A stretch of DNA of 39,681 nucleotides from Muribaculaceae bacterium (GTDB taxonomy: Bacteria > Bacteroidota > Bacteroidia > Bacteroidales > Muribaculaceae). The stretch lies in assembly GCA_023663365.1 (NCBI GenBank), contig JAMPHP010000002.1, forward strand, positions 112,896-152,576, read 5' to 3'. Shown here one piece after another: positions 30,909-39,681 of the stretch. The first letter of the stretch is position 1. Each line of letters starts with the position of its first letter. The notes under the pieces were generated by a model. The model was not told where the DNA came from, ran no database searches, and saw only the letters and a program-made list of their open reading frames with translations. The translations under genes were made by a program, and so were the position numbers.

Positions 30909-32593
30909 TGATTAAGTCTCTTCATATATCAAACTACGCGCTTATCAGCGGTATCGACATCGAGTTTGAGCCGGGCTTCAACATTATCACCGGCGAGACC
31001 GGTGCCGGTAAATCCATCATGCTCGGTGCTCTTTCGCTCCTGCTTGGCGAGCGTGCCGAGAGCAGGGTAGTGCGCGACCCCTCGAAAAAGTCGGTTATCG
31101 AGGCTTACTTCGATATTTCCGATGCCGACGGTGTAGCTGACCTTCTCGACGAATACCAGCTCGGTGTGGGCTCGTCGGAGTGTATTGTGCGAAGGGAGAT
31201 TGCCCCGGGCGGGCGCTCCCGTGCTTTTATAAATGACACTCCCGTCAATCTTTCGGTACTTCATGAGGTGGCGGTGCGCTTGGTCGATATCCATTCGCAA
31301 CACCAGAATCTGCTTCTGGCTTCGCCGGAGTATCAATTGGCTATAATTGATAATCTGGCAGGCACGCGCGAGCTTCTCGAGGACTACCGACGCGCTTTTG
31401 CTGCATACCGTGTGGCATTGAAGCAGTATACTGATACACGCGAACTAATCCGACGCAATCGCGACGATGCCGAGTTTATCCAGTTTCAGTACTCTCAGCT
31501 CGAAGAGCTTAAACTGCAGCCCGGCGAACATGAAGAGCTCGAGTTGGAGCGCCAGCAGCTGGCCAACGTCACGGAAATAAAGACAACGCTCGGAGAGGCT
31601 CTCGACCCTCTGCTCAACGGGCAGGAAAATGCTCTCGCACTTATGCGCGATGCCGTCGAGGCGCTCGAGGAATTGTCGGCAACGATAGGCACGGCCACCG
31701 ATGGCACTGATTTCCACGCTCTGGCTGAGCGGCTTGAGTCGGCCCGCATTGAGGTGGCTGATATCAGCGACTCGCTTGTCGACTATGATATTGCTCTTGC
31801 TGCCGACCCCGAAAGGCTCGATGAAATAGATGAGCGTCTGAGCAAACTATATTCACTTGAGCTCAAGCACCATGTAGATAATGCCGACGGCTTGATTGAA
31901 ATCCGCGACCGCCTGGCCGAGCAGCTTGAGGCTCTTGAAGACTCCGACGGCGTGCTCGCAAGTCTCGAGACAGCTGCAAAAAAGGCCAAGAAGATTGCTA
32001 TAATGCTCGCAGCCAAGATTTCCGAGAAGCGCACGGCGGCTGCCGCCGAGTTTGCCGAGCAACTACGCAGCACTGCGGCACCGCTGGGTATGCAAAATTT
32101 GCGTTGCGATATATCACTCACACGTGTGAAGCTCGGCCCTGACGGATACGATCAGATACAATTCTTGTTCGCCTTCAATAAGAATCAGGCGCTGATGCCG
32201 GTGGCATCAGTAGCTTCCGGTGGTGAGATCTCGCGCCTGATGCTCGCCATCAAGACTATTGTAGCAGAGCAGATGCACCTCCCGTCGATTATTTTCGATG
32301 AAGTGGACACCGGCGTCTCCGGTGATATTGCCACGCGCATGGCTGCCATGATGGCAACTATCAGCCGCAATATCCAGGTAATCACTATCACGCACCTGCC
32401 GGGCGTGGCGGCAGCCGGCACATCGCATTTCAAGGTCTATAAGGTAGACGATGAAACTGCCACTACAACGCATATCCGCCGCCTGCAGCCGCAGGAGAGG
32501 CCTGCCGAACTGGCACTGATGATAAGCGGTTCGCCCGACGATGAGGCTGCCCTTGCCAATGCCCGTTCTCTGCTCGAAAAGTATAATAACTAA
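30908..32593 (+). CDS. recN: DNA repair protein RecN
   Basis: RecN is an SMC-like ATPase acting in double-strand-break repair. The 561-residue product has Walker A GETGAGKS (29-36), a long coiled-coil centre (about 150-400, rich in Glu, Leu and Arg), the ABC signature ASGGEISRLMLAI and Walker B IIFDEVDTGVSG, then THLPGVAA. The ATG shares one base with the previous stop (TAATG). No SOS-type box was visible ahead of it; it appears to be driven from the dnaN-side promoter. Confidence 0.96.
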   Translation: MIKSLHISNYALISGIDIEFEPGFNIITGETGAGKSIMLGALSLLLGERAESRVVRDPSKKSVIEAYFDISDADGVADLLDEYQLGVGSSECIVRREIAPGGRSRAFINDTPVNLSVLHEVAVRLVDIHSQHQNLLLASPEYQLAIIDNLAGTRELLEDYRRAFAAYRVALKQYTDTRELIRRNRDDAEFIQFQYSQLEELKLQPGEHEELELERQQLANVTEIKTTLGEALDPLLNGQENALALMRDAVEALEELSATIGTATDGTDFHALAERLESARIEVADISDSLVDYDIALAADPERLDEIDERLSKLYSLELKHHVDNADGLIEIRDRLAEQLEALEDSDGVLASLETAAKKAKKIAIMLAAKISEKRTAAAAEFAEQLRSTAAPLGMQNLRCDISLTRVKLGPDGYDQIQFLFAFNKNQALMPVASVASGGEISRLMLAIKTIVAEQMHLPSIIFDEVDTGVSGDIATRMAAMMATISRNIQVITITHLPGVAAAGTSHFKVYKVDDETATTTHIRRLQPQERPAELALMISGSPDDEAALANARSLLEKYNN

Positions 32594-32617
32594 AACAGAT
32601 TACGAAAGTTAACGACT

Positions 32618-33373
32618 ATGGATTCAAGCGATTATATATTCGGTATACACCCTGTTCTCGAGGCCGTAGAGGCCGGCCGCACAATCGATAAACTCTATAT
32701 AAAGAAAGACCTTCACGGCGACCTTGCAATCAGGCTTTGCCACCTTGCCAAGGAGAGGGGAGTGCCCGTGCAACGCGTGCCGGTAGAAAAATTAAACAAA
32801 ATCACTCGCAAGAACCATCAGGGAGTCATCGCACAGATTGCCGCGATAGATTATTGTCGGCTCAACGATTTGGTACCCACTCTGTTCGAGGATGGCGTGC
32901 TGCCTTTTATCCTTGTGCTCGACGGCATAACCGATGTGCGCAATTTCGGTGCTATTGCCCGCACGGCTGAGTGCTGCGGTGTCAACGCAATTGTGATACC
33001 AACCCGCGGCAGTGTGAGCGTCGGAGCCGATGCTGTCAAGACATCGGCCGGAGCACTGCTGCATATTCCTGTCTGTAGGGTTGATTCGCTGGCCGGTGCT
33101 GTCGAATATCTCAAGCAGAGCGGCTGCCAGGTGGCATGTTCGACTGAAAAATCGTCGATCAACTATACCACAGCCGATTTCACTACGCCGCTCGCCTTGG
33201 TGATGGGAGCCGAAGATACCGGTATCTCTCCCGAAATACTGAGAATAGCCGACACTCGTGTTGCTATTCCCATGTTTGGCCGTATAGGCTCGCTCAATGT
33301 CGGTGTTGCAGCCGGCGTGATGATGTATGAAGTTGTGCGCCAGCGTCTTGCTGAAAATCTTGAGATAATCTGA
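32618..33373 (+). CDS. rlmB: 23S rRNA 2'-O-ribose methyltransferase, RlmB type (SpoU family)
   Basis: The 251-residue protein has the small RNA-binding N-domain (FGIHPVLEAVEAGRTIDKLY) and the SPOUT knot domain with the three motifs: LDGITDVRNFGAIARTAECC (motif 1), LVMGAEDTGIS (motif 2) and IPMFGRIGSLNVGVAAGV (motif 3). RlmB methylates G2251 (E. coli numbering) of 23S rRNA; other RNA targets cannot be excluded. It starts 24 bases after recN and four bases before the next gene. Confidence 0.93.
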   Translation: MDSSDYIFGIHPVLEAVEAGRTIDKLYIKKDLHGDLAIRLCHLAKERGVPVQRVPVEKLNKITRKNHQGVIAQIAAIDYCRLNDLVPTLFEDGVLPFILVLDGITDVRNFGAIARTAECCGVNAIVIPTRGSVSVGADAVKTSAGALLHIPVCRVDSLAGAVEYLKQSGCQVACSTEKSSINYTTADFTTPLALVMGAEDTGISPEILRIADTRVAIPMFGRIGSLNVGVAAGVMMYEVVRQRLAENLEII

Positions 33374-33377
33374 TTCT

Positions 33378-33677
33378 ATGCTCGAGTGGCTTTACACAAA
33401 TTTTGAGATGCTGTGCACCGTGATGTGTGTGCTTAGTTTCTTGCTATTTGCTTTCGATAAGATTTCTGCAGTCTACGGAAAAAGCCGACTCTCCGAAATA
33501 TCCCTGTTGCTTCCGAGTGCATGTATGGGTGCGCTCGGAGGCTTGTTGGGGATGATTCTTTTCAATCACAAGACACGGAAACCCTTATTTTACATCGGGG
33601 TGCCGCTTTTTCTTGCGCTCCAGATTTTTTTATTTTGGTGCCTGACTTTTGGCGTGCCCGGTTTTTTCCATTTCTGA
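33378..33677 (+). CDS. DUF1294 membrane protein
   Basis: The 99-residue protein has three or four membrane helices (about 8-28, 43-62, 70-95) and the DUF1294 landmarks: AFDKISAVYGKSRLSE, then GALGGLLGMILFNHKTRKPLF. The function of the family is unknown. Last gene of the dnaN-side block; a compact terminator lies about 235 bases further on. Confidence 0.92.
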   Translation: MLEWLYTNFEMLCTVMCVLSFLLFAFDKISAVYGKSRLSEISLLLPSACMGALGGLLGMILFNHKTRKPLFYIGVPLFLALQIFLFWCLTFGVPGFFHF

Positions 33678-33802
33678 GGCGGTTTATGGCAGAATGCGCC
33701 AACTCAGGCTCCGGCGGTTTATATCCCGGCCATAGCTTGATTACGCAACAATATTGATGCGGTGTGCGTACCTTTGTGTATATTTAAAGACTATGCTTTG
33801 TG

Positions 33803-33824
33803 TAACATAATGTCGATTATGTTA
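33803..33824. repeat. Inverted repeat upstream of purL
   Basis: TAACATAA (33803-33810) and TTATGTTA (33817-33824) are a perfect inverted pair around TGTCGA. It lies about 85 bases above the purL -33 element, in a 290-base gene-free stretch, and could be a regulator site or a weak hairpin. Confidence 0.45.
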
Positions 33825-33908
33825 AATAGGGTTTGACGGTCAGATAGGATTATCCTCTCCTCATTAAGTACTCTTGGCGAATACAACAGAAAAGACAGGC
33901 AGTCAAAT

Positions 33909-33939
33909 TTTGCCGCTTGCGGCTTTTTTAGTAAATTTG
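33909..33939 (+). promoter_or_regulatory. Promoter of purL
   Basis: TTTG at 33909-33912 and TAAATTTG at 33932-33939 are 19 bases apart. The start would be near 33945, about 23 bases before the ATG. The spacer is the compact terminator. Confidence 0.87.
33912..33929 (+). terminator. Compact terminator inside the purL promoter
   Basis: GCCGC/GCGGC (33912-33923) forms a short GC-rich hairpin followed by six T. It sits between the -33 and -7 elements of the purL promoter and would stop transcripts coming from the rlmB/DUF1294 side. Confidence 0.7.
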
Positions 33940-33967
33940 CAACCTAATTCAACACAAGCACATCCAG

Positions 33968-36900
33968 ATGGTTGTATTTTTCACCACCCCCGAAGGAACG
34001 GCTTATGCCGTAGAAAGCTCGCACAATTTCGATGCCAACGAAATCGAACGTCTGCGCTGGCTTTTCAGCGGAGCATCTCCGCTTGCACCCGGTACCGCAC
34101 TCGAAGGTTCGTATGTCGGTCCGCGAAAAGAAATGATTACTCCATGGAGTACGAATGCCGTTGAGATTACTCAGAATATGGGTATCGACGGCATTTCTCG
34201 TATCGAACAGTTCATCCCGGCCGCCAATGTGGCAGTGTTCGACCCGATGCTGCAGCGCAAGTACACCAATCCCGCACCCGATGTGTTCGAGATTACACAA
34301 AAGCCTGCCGCCCAAGAATATATCGACAACATCAGCGACTACAATGCACGTGAAGGTCTGGCACTCAGCCCGGAAGAAGAGGATTATCTCCGCAATCTGT
34401 CGGTGCGCCTCGGCCGTCCCCTCACCGACAGTGAGGTGTTCGGTTTCTCGCAGGTTAATTCAGAGCACTGCCGCCATAAAATTTTCAACGGCACCTTCGT
34501 CATCGACGGTGAGGTGAAGCCCTCTACCCTATTCCAACTGATTAAGAAGACGAGCAAGACTAACTCCCAAGGCCTTGTGTCGGCATATAAGGATAATGTC
34601 GCTTTTGTCGAAGGCCCGAAGGTATATCAATTCGCCCCCGAGCGTGGTGACGTGCCCTCGTTCTTCTCAGAGCGACTGATCGATACTGTGCTGTCGCTTA
34701 AAGCGGAGACACACAATTTCCCCACTACAGTAGAGCCTTTCAATGGTGCCGCAACCGGAAGCGGCGGCGAAATCCGCGATCGTCTCGGTGGCGGCCGCGC
34801 CAGTCTGCCCCTTGCCGGTACTGCTGTATATATGACTTCCTATCCGCGTATGTCGCAGGCTCAAAGAGCTTGGGAAACAGCTATCCCCGAGCGAAAATGG
34901 CTCTATCAGACTCCCGCCGACATCCTCATTAAAGCATCCAATGGCGCATCCGACTTCGGAAATAAGTTCGGCCAACCTCTCATCACAGGTTCCTTGCTCA
35001 CTTTCGAGCACAAGGAAGATGAGCGTGTCTATGGCTACGACAAAGTTATCATGCTTGCCGGCGGTGTCGGGTATGCAACTGCCGATCAGGCTATCAAAGG
35101 CGAGCCTAAGGCCGGACAAAGCGTAGTCCTTGCCGGTGGTGACAACTACCGCATAGGCATGGGCGGCGGCGCCGTATCATCGGTCGATACCGGGCGCTAC
35201 GCAGGTGCTATTGAGCTCAATGCCGTGCAACGTGCCAACCCTGAGATGCAGAAACGTGTAGCAAACCTTATCCGCTCGCTTGCCGAAAGTCTCGACAATC
35301 CTATCGTTTCTATCCACGACCATGGCGCCGGCGGTCATCTCAATGCTCTTTCCGAGCTTATCGAAAGCACGGGCGGTGTGATAGATATCGACGCACTTCC
35401 CGTGGGCGACCCTACCCTCTCCGACAAGGAAATTATCGGAAACGAGAGTCAGGAGCGCATGGGCTTTGTAGTCAACGCCGAGGACATCCCTCTTATTGAG
35501 CGTATAGCACAGCGCGAGCGCGCTCCTCTGTATGTGGTCGGACACACCACCGACGACCACCGTCTTTCTTTCCGCCGCAAGGATAGCGCCGCCATCGACC
35601 TGGCTGTGGAAGACATGCTCGGCAATCCCCCGAAAACCATCATCACCGACACAACTGAGACTCCCCTCTTCGGTGAAGCCGCTTACGAACAGGAAAAAAT
35701 CGGAGAGTACATCGATGCAGTGCTCGCTATGGATGCCGTGGCCTGCAAGGATTGGCTTACGAACAAGGTCGACCGCAGTGTCACCGGGCGTGTGGTGCGC
35801 CAGCAGTGCACAGGCGAGCTCCAGCTCCCGCTCAACGACTATGGTGCAGTCGTGCTCGACTACCGTGGCACCGATGGTATAGCAACATCTATCGGCCATG
35901 CACCTCAGGTCGCTCTCACCAATGTAGAGGCCGGTTCGCGTCTTTCCGTGGCCGAGGCTCTCACCAATATCGTTGGTGCAGGCATCAAGGGCGGCATCAG
36001 TGGCATATCGCTGAGTGCCAACTGGATGTGGCCATGCAAGAATAAGGGCGAGGATGCCGCTCTCTACCGTGCCGTAGAGGCTTGCAGCGACTTCGTGTGT
36101 GCGCTTGGCTGCAACATCCCCACCGGCAAGGATAGCCTCTCCATGACACAGAAGTATCCTGATGGAAGCAAGGTCACCGCTCCCGGCACTGTGATTATCT
36201 CTGCATCGGGCCATACTACCGCGCCAGGAAAGAAACCGACAGCTTGCCTCAATCCGTCGCTCAATTCCACCTTATATTATATAGACTTCAGCAAATGCCC
36301 GCTCGCGCTTGGCGGGTCGGTGCTTGCTCAGTCGCTTGGCAAAATCGGAGGTGCCACCCCCGACGTGGCCGATGCCGACTACTTCAACACCGCTTTCGCG
36401 TGTGTCACAGCGCTCGTCGAAGGCGACTATGCCGATGCCATACATGACGTCAGCGCCGGTGGCCTTGTGACAGCGCTGCTCGAGATGTGTTTCCCAAGCA
36501 CTAAGGGTGGCCTCAACTTCTACACCGACGGCTTTGCCATGTATGGTGAAACCGACCTCGTGAAAATACTCTTTGCGGAAAATCCGGCAGTCCTCGTGCA
36601 GGTTTCAGATAAGAACAAACGGAAGGCAGAAGAAATTCTCGACGCTTTCGGTGTCCGCTATTTCCCGGTGGCATCGCCTGCAACAGAGAACGTACTCACC
36701 ATCAGCCATAGCGACAACCGCACCTTCATGGTGTCGGTGCCCGCCGCCCGCCGCCGCTGGTATGAGCCATCTTTCCGATTTGACTTGCTTCAGACGGCGC
36801 CCGCTTGCGCAGAAAGCCGCTTTGAACAATTCGACAAGCAGCCGCTGCGTTATCGTTTCCCGGCTTCTTTCAAAGGCACATTCAAGTCGCTTGGCATCAC

Positions 36901-37702
36901 GCCCCGCCGTCGCAAGGCAAGCGGTGTGAAAGCTGCTATCATCCGTGAGAAGGGTGTCAACGGCGAGCGTGAGATGGCATATTCGCTCTATTTGGCAGGT
37001 TTCGACGTTAAAGACGTGCACATGACCGACCTCATGAGCGGTCGCGAAACTCTCGACGACATCAATATGATAGTATTCTGCGGCGGTTTCTCCAACAGCG
37101 ACGTACTTGGCTCGGCGAAAGGTTGGGCCAGCGGTTTCCGCTGGAATGAAACAGCCCGCCAAACTCTCAAGCGCTTCTACGACCGCCCCGACACTCTCAG
37201 CCTCGGCGTATGCAACGGCTGTCAGCTTATGATTGAGCTCGACCTCCTCGGTGCCGGTTGCGACGAAAATGGCAACAAGCGCGTGGAGATGCGCCACAAC
37301 CTTTCGGGTAAATTCGAGTCGACCTTCCTCTCGCTTAAGATTCCGGCAAACGACAGTGTGATGTTCGGTTCTCTTGCCGGTGTCACAGCCGGTATCTGGG
37401 TGGCACACGGTGAAGGTCGCTTCCACTTCGGTGAAGGCGGATTGCGTAAGGCCGGTGTCAAGGCAGTGGCAAAATACGCTTACTCGGCATATCCCGGCAA
37501 TCCCAACGGTAGCGAAGGCGATATTGCGGCTCTTGCTTCTGCCGATGGCCGCCATCTTGCAATCATGCCTCACCTCGAGCGCGCCATATTCCCGTGGCAG
37601 TGGGCTTATTACCCCCGTTCGCGCCGCAACGATGAAGTCGCCGTATGGATCTCCGCTTTTGTCAATGCACGTCGCTGGATAGAGCGTAAGACCAAAGCAT
37701 GA
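33968..37702 (+). CDS. purL: Phosphoribosylformylglycinamidine synthase, large single-chain form
   Basis: This enzyme performs step four of purine synthesis, FGAR plus glutamine and ATP to FGAM. The 1244-residue chain is the large type with all activities fused: N-terminal PurS-like domain, linker (NSEHCRHKIFNG), synthase core with FPTTVEPFNGAATGSGGEIRD and HDHGAGGHLNALSELIE, and the C-terminal class I glutaminase with nucleophile Cys1082 in GVCNGCQLM and a His-x-Glu in MPHLERAIFPW. The first residues MVVFFTTPEGTAYAVESS are normal for Bacteroidota. It has its own promoter. Confidence 0.97.
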   Translation: MVVFFTTPEGTAYAVESSHNFDANEIERLRWLFSGASPLAPGTALEGSYVGPRKEMITPWSTNAVEITQNMGIDGISRIEQFIPAANVAVFDPMLQRKYTNPAPDVFEITQKPAAQEYIDNISDYNAREGLALSPEEEDYLRNLSVRLGRPLTDSEVFGFSQVNSEHCRHKIFNGTFVIDGEVKPSTLFQLIKKTSKTNSQGLVSAYKDNVAFVEGPKVYQFAPERGDVPSFFSERLIDTVLSLKAETHNFPTTVEPFNGAATGSGGEIRDRLGGGRASLPLAGTAVYMTSYPRMSQAQRAWETAIPERKWLYQTPADILIKASNGASDFGNKFGQPLITGSLLTFEHKEDERVYGYDKVIMLAGGVGYATADQAIKGEPKAGQSVVLAGGDNYRIGMGGGAVSSVDTGRYAGAIELNAVQRANPEMQKRVANLIRSLAESLDNPIVSIHDHGAGGHLNALSELIESTGGVIDIDALPVGDPTLSDKEIIGNESQERMGFVVNAEDIPLIERIAQRERAPLYVVGHTTDDHRLSFRRKDSAAIDLAVEDMLGNPPKTIITDTTETPLFGEAAYEQEKIGEYIDAVLAMDAVACKDWLTNKVDRSVTGRVVRQQCTGELQLPLNDYGAVVLDYRGTDGIATSIGHAPQVALTNVEAGSRLSVAEALTNIVGAGIKGGISGISLSANWMWPCKNKGEDAALYRAVEACSDFVCALGCNIPTGKDSLSMTQKYPDGSKVTAPGTVIISASGHTTAPGKKPTACLNPSLNSTLYYIDFSKCPLALGGSVLAQSLGKIGGATPDVADADYFNTAFACVTALVEGDYADAIHDVSAGGLVTALLEMCFPSTKGGLNFYTDGFAMYGETDLVKILFAENPAVLVQVSDKNKRKAEEILDAFGVRYFPVASPATENVLTISHSDNRTFMVSVPAARRRWYEPSFRFDLLQTAPACAESRFEQFDKQPLRYRFPASFKGTFKSLGITPRRRKASGVKAAIIREKGVNGEREMAYSLYLAGFDVKDVHMTDLMSGRETLDDINMIVFCGGFSNSDVLGSAKGWASGFRWNETARQTLKRFYDRPDTLSLGVCNGCQLMIELDLLGAGCDENGNKRVEMRHNLSGKFESTFLSLKIPANDSVMFGSLAGVTAGIWVAHGEGRFHFGEGGLRKAGVKAVAKYAYSAYPGNPNGSEGDIAALASADGRHLAIMPHLERAIFPWQWAYYPRSRRNDEVAVWISAFVNARRWIERKTKA

Positions 37703-37758
37703 CTTTCGCCTAAATAAGAAATTTTAACGCACATTTAACCTCACAGGCACACCAAAGT

Positions 37759-37789
37759 TTTGATAGACCGTTAAAAATCACTACTTTTG
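37759..37789 (+). promoter_or_regulatory. Promoter of etfBA
   Basis: TTTG at 37759-37762 and TACTTTTG at 37782-37789, 19 bases apart, match the consensus exactly. Transcription would start near 37795, about 40 bases before etfB, through an A-rich leader. Confidence 0.87.
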
Positions 37790-37834
37790 TGGACTTGTTT
37801 TGGAAAAATTAATAATAAAATAAAAAAGTATTCT

Positions 37835-38707
37835 ATGAGTTTGAACATCATAGTGCTTGCAAAGCAGGTGCCCGACACCCGCAACGTAGGCAAAGATGCA
37901 ATGAAGGAAGACGGCACCATCAACCGTGCCGCCTTGCCTGCGATTTTCAATCCCGAGGACCTCAACGCACTCGAACAGGCTCTTCGTCTGAAAGAAACTC
38001 ATCCCGGCAGCACCGTGACCCTGCTTACCATGGGTCTTCCCCGCGCAGCTGAGATCGTTCGCGAAGCTATCTTCCGCGGTGCCGACCGCGGCATTGTTCT
38101 CACCGACCGTGCTCTCGGCGGTGCCGACACTCTGGCCACATCCTACTCGCTGGCTCAGGCTGTGAAGAAAATCGCCGACTACGACATCATCCTCGGCGGT
38201 CGCCAGGCTATCGACGGCGACACCGCACAGGTTGGTCCCCAGATTGCAGAGAAGCTCGGTATTCCCCAGGTTACTTATGCTGAGGACATCCTCAGTGTCG
38301 AAAACGGCAAGGTGACTGTGAAGCGCCGCCTCGAGCATGGTGTCGAGACCGTATGCGCTCCCCTGCCCTGCGTGGTCACTGTCAATGGCTCGGCAGCAGA
38401 ATGTCGTCCCCGCAATGCAAAGCGCCTTATGAAGTATAAGTATGCTGCATCGCCCTCCGAACTTGCCAAGCTCGACGAGACTTCCGCAGCCCGCGTTGCC
38501 GCCAATCCCGAGCTCCAGATTCAGGAGTGGGGCGCTGCATTTGTCGAGGCAGATCCCGAGCAGATTGGTCTTGCCGGCTCCCCCACAAAGGTTAAGGCTA
38601 TCGAGAACGTAGTCTTTACAGCCAAGGAAAGCCGCCGTCTCGACAACGACGACGCTCAGATCAAAGAGCTCGTAAAAGAACTCATCGCAAACCACACTAT
38701 CGGCTAA
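37835..38707 (+). CDS. etfB: Electron transfer flavoprotein beta subunit
   Basis: The 290-residue protein binds AMP, or a second FAD in bifurcating types, and pairs with the alpha subunit to carry electrons from dehydrogenases. Landmarks: IIVLAKQVPDTRNVG, FNPEDLNALEQALRLKE, LTMGLPRAAEIVREA, DIILGGRQAIDGDTAQVGP and the C-terminal AKESRRL. The ATG at 37835 (MSLNIIVLAKQ) is chosen over an upstream in-frame start at 37787 that falls in the promoter. The partner gene begins 27 bases after the stop. An acyl-CoA dehydrogenase gene may lie beyond the window. Confidence 0.95.
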   Translation: MSLNIIVLAKQVPDTRNVGKDAMKEDGTINRAALPAIFNPEDLNALEQALRLKETHPGSTVTLLTMGLPRAAEIVREAIFRGADRGIVLTDRALGGADTLATSYSLAQAVKKIADYDIILGGRQAIDGDTAQVGPQIAEKLGIPQVTYAEDILSVENGKVTVKRRLEHGVETVCAPLPCVVTVNGSAAECRPRNAKRLMKYKYAASPSELAKLDETSAARVAANPELQIQEWGAAFVEADPEQIGLAGSPTKVKAIENVVFTAKESRRLDNDDAQIKELVKELIANHTIG

Positions 38708-38734
38708 GGCCTCACTTCCTTTTCATTTATCACT

Positions 38735-39681
38735 ATGGCAGACAAAAACAACCTCATAGTATATTGCGAATACGACGAAGGCCGTGTGGCCGACGTCAGC
38801 CTCGAGTTGCTCACCAAAGGTCGCGTACTGGCCGACCGTCTTGGCGTTAAACTCGAAGCAGTCGTAATCGGCGACAACCTCAAGGACATCGAAAAGCAGC
38901 TCTTCCCCTATGGCGCCGACACCGTATATAAGATTGAAGACAAGCGTCTCTTCCCCTATACTTCCAACCCCCACGCAGCTGCGCTCATCAAGCTCTTCCG
39001 TGAAATCGAGCCTCAGGTGTGCCTCATGGGCGCTACTTGCATCGGCCGCGACCTCGGTCCCCGCGTGAGCTCATGCCTCCACAGCGGTCTGACTGCCGAC
39101 TGTACCGCCCTCGAGATTGGCGACCACAAGGACCCCAAGACCGGCAAGGAGTACACCGACCTGCTCTACCAGATCCGCCCCGCTTTCGGCGGCAATATCG
39201 TGGCCACCATCGTCAACCCCGACTGCCGTCCGCAGATGGCAACCGTCCGTGAGGGTGTGATGAAGAAAGAAGTATTCAACCCCGAGCACAAAGGCACCGT
39301 AGTAGATCTTAAGGCTTCGGACTACGTTGACGATGCCGACTTCGTGGTTGAAATCATCGACCGCCACATCGAAAAGTCGAAAGTCAACATCAAGAACTCC
39401 CCCATCATCGTTGCCGGCGGCTATGGCGTAGGCTCCAAGGAGAACTTCCAGCTCCTCTTCGACCTCGCCAACACTCTCGGTGCCGAGGTAGGTGCTTCGC
39501 GTGCTGCCGTTGACGCCGGCTTCATCGAGCACGAGCGCCAGATTGGCCAGACAGGTGTGACAGTTCGCCCCAAACTCTATATCGCTTGCGGTATCTCGGG
39601 TCAGATCCAGCACATTGCAGGTATGCAGGAAAGCTCGATCATCATCTCCATCAACAACGACCCCAACGCTCCGATCAACAC
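38735..39681 (+). CDS. etfA: Electron transfer flavoprotein alpha subunit, cut by right window edge
   Basis: The frame starts MADKNNLIVYCEYDEGRVAD and stays open to the last base, giving 315 residues. The N-terminal half is the ETF-type alpha/beta domain; the C-terminal FAD-binding half shows PIIVAGGYGVGSKENFQ, GASRAAVDAGFI, QIGQTGVTVRPKLYIACGIS and SIIISINNDPNAPI, which line the FAD site. Only a small C-terminal piece should be missing, judging by the usual length of 310-340. It forms a pair with etfB under one promoter. Confidence 0.95.
   Translation, partial: MADKNNLIVYCEYDEGRVADVSLELLTKGRVLADRLGVKLEAVVIGDNLKDIEKQLFPYGADTVYKIEDKRLFPYTSNPHAAALIKLFREIEPQVCLMGATCIGRDLGPRVSSCLHSGLTADCTALEIGDHKDPKTGKEYTDLLYQIRPAFGGNIVATIVNPDCRPQMATVREGVMKKEVFNPEHKGTVVDLKASDYVDDADFVVEIIDRHIEKSKVNIKNSPIIVAGGYGVGSKENFQLLFDLANTLGAEVGASRAAVDAGFIEHERQIGQTGVTVRPKLYIACGISGQIQHIAGMQESSIIISINNDPNAPIN

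Noticed and set aside
36605-37573. 322-codon minus-strand frame
   Set aside because: Antisense shadow of the purL C-terminal half.

Overview
The window reads as chromosomal DNA of a gut-type Bacteroidales bacterium. Muribaculaceae is my guess at family level and is not proven. Evidence: at least seven promoters of the Bacteroidota form (TTTG, 19-20 nt, TAnnTTTG), very few Shine-Dalgarno sequences, a GTPase-deficient EF-G2 paralog, a PorD/DUF4835 gene between coaBC and recN, an outer-membrane barrel with a carboxypeptidase-like N-domain, and an IS1634-family element.

Layout. Position 2-2308 is the 3' part of pyruvate phosphate dikinase. Next comes a small accessory module (2395-3482) of a DUF3791-type protein, an unrecognised small protein and a self-inhibited class III Fic enzyme, bracketed by two near-identical terminator hairpins. 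A secreted protein of unknown function follows (3735-4823), then an envelope-signalling cluster: ECF-like sigma factor, one-pass anti-sigma-like protein and TonB-receptor-like barrel (5018-9027). An AT-rich spacer leads to an HTH regulator and tRNA-Pro(TGG). EF-G2 (minus strand) converges on that tRNA and diverges from lon. The genes lon, an alpha/beta hydrolase and a HAD phosphatase overlap start to stop, and aroB has its own promoter. On the minus strand, tdk, a YhcH-family gene and a DUF3108 gene form an operon converging on aroB.

An intact IS1634-family element (20541-22555) sits between tdk and an ABC-F gene. It is flanked by 135-bp direct repeats differing at one base. I interpret these as an unusually long target duplication that copied the whole divergent tdk/ABC-F promoter region, so both neighbours keep their upstream DNA and the transposase gains a copy of the tdk promoter side.

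The rest is mostly core housekeeping: ABC-F, an M13 peptidase lipoprotein, then dnaN, a DnaQ-like exonuclease, coaBC, porD-like, recN, rlmB and a DUF1294 gene tightly packed as one operon-like block, purL with its own promoter, and etfB-etfA running off the right edge.

The most promising items for novelty are the DUF3791/small protein/Fic module, the promoter-duplicating IS insertion, and the sigma/anti-sigma/barrel cluster. No CRISPR array, rRNA or prophage was seen.
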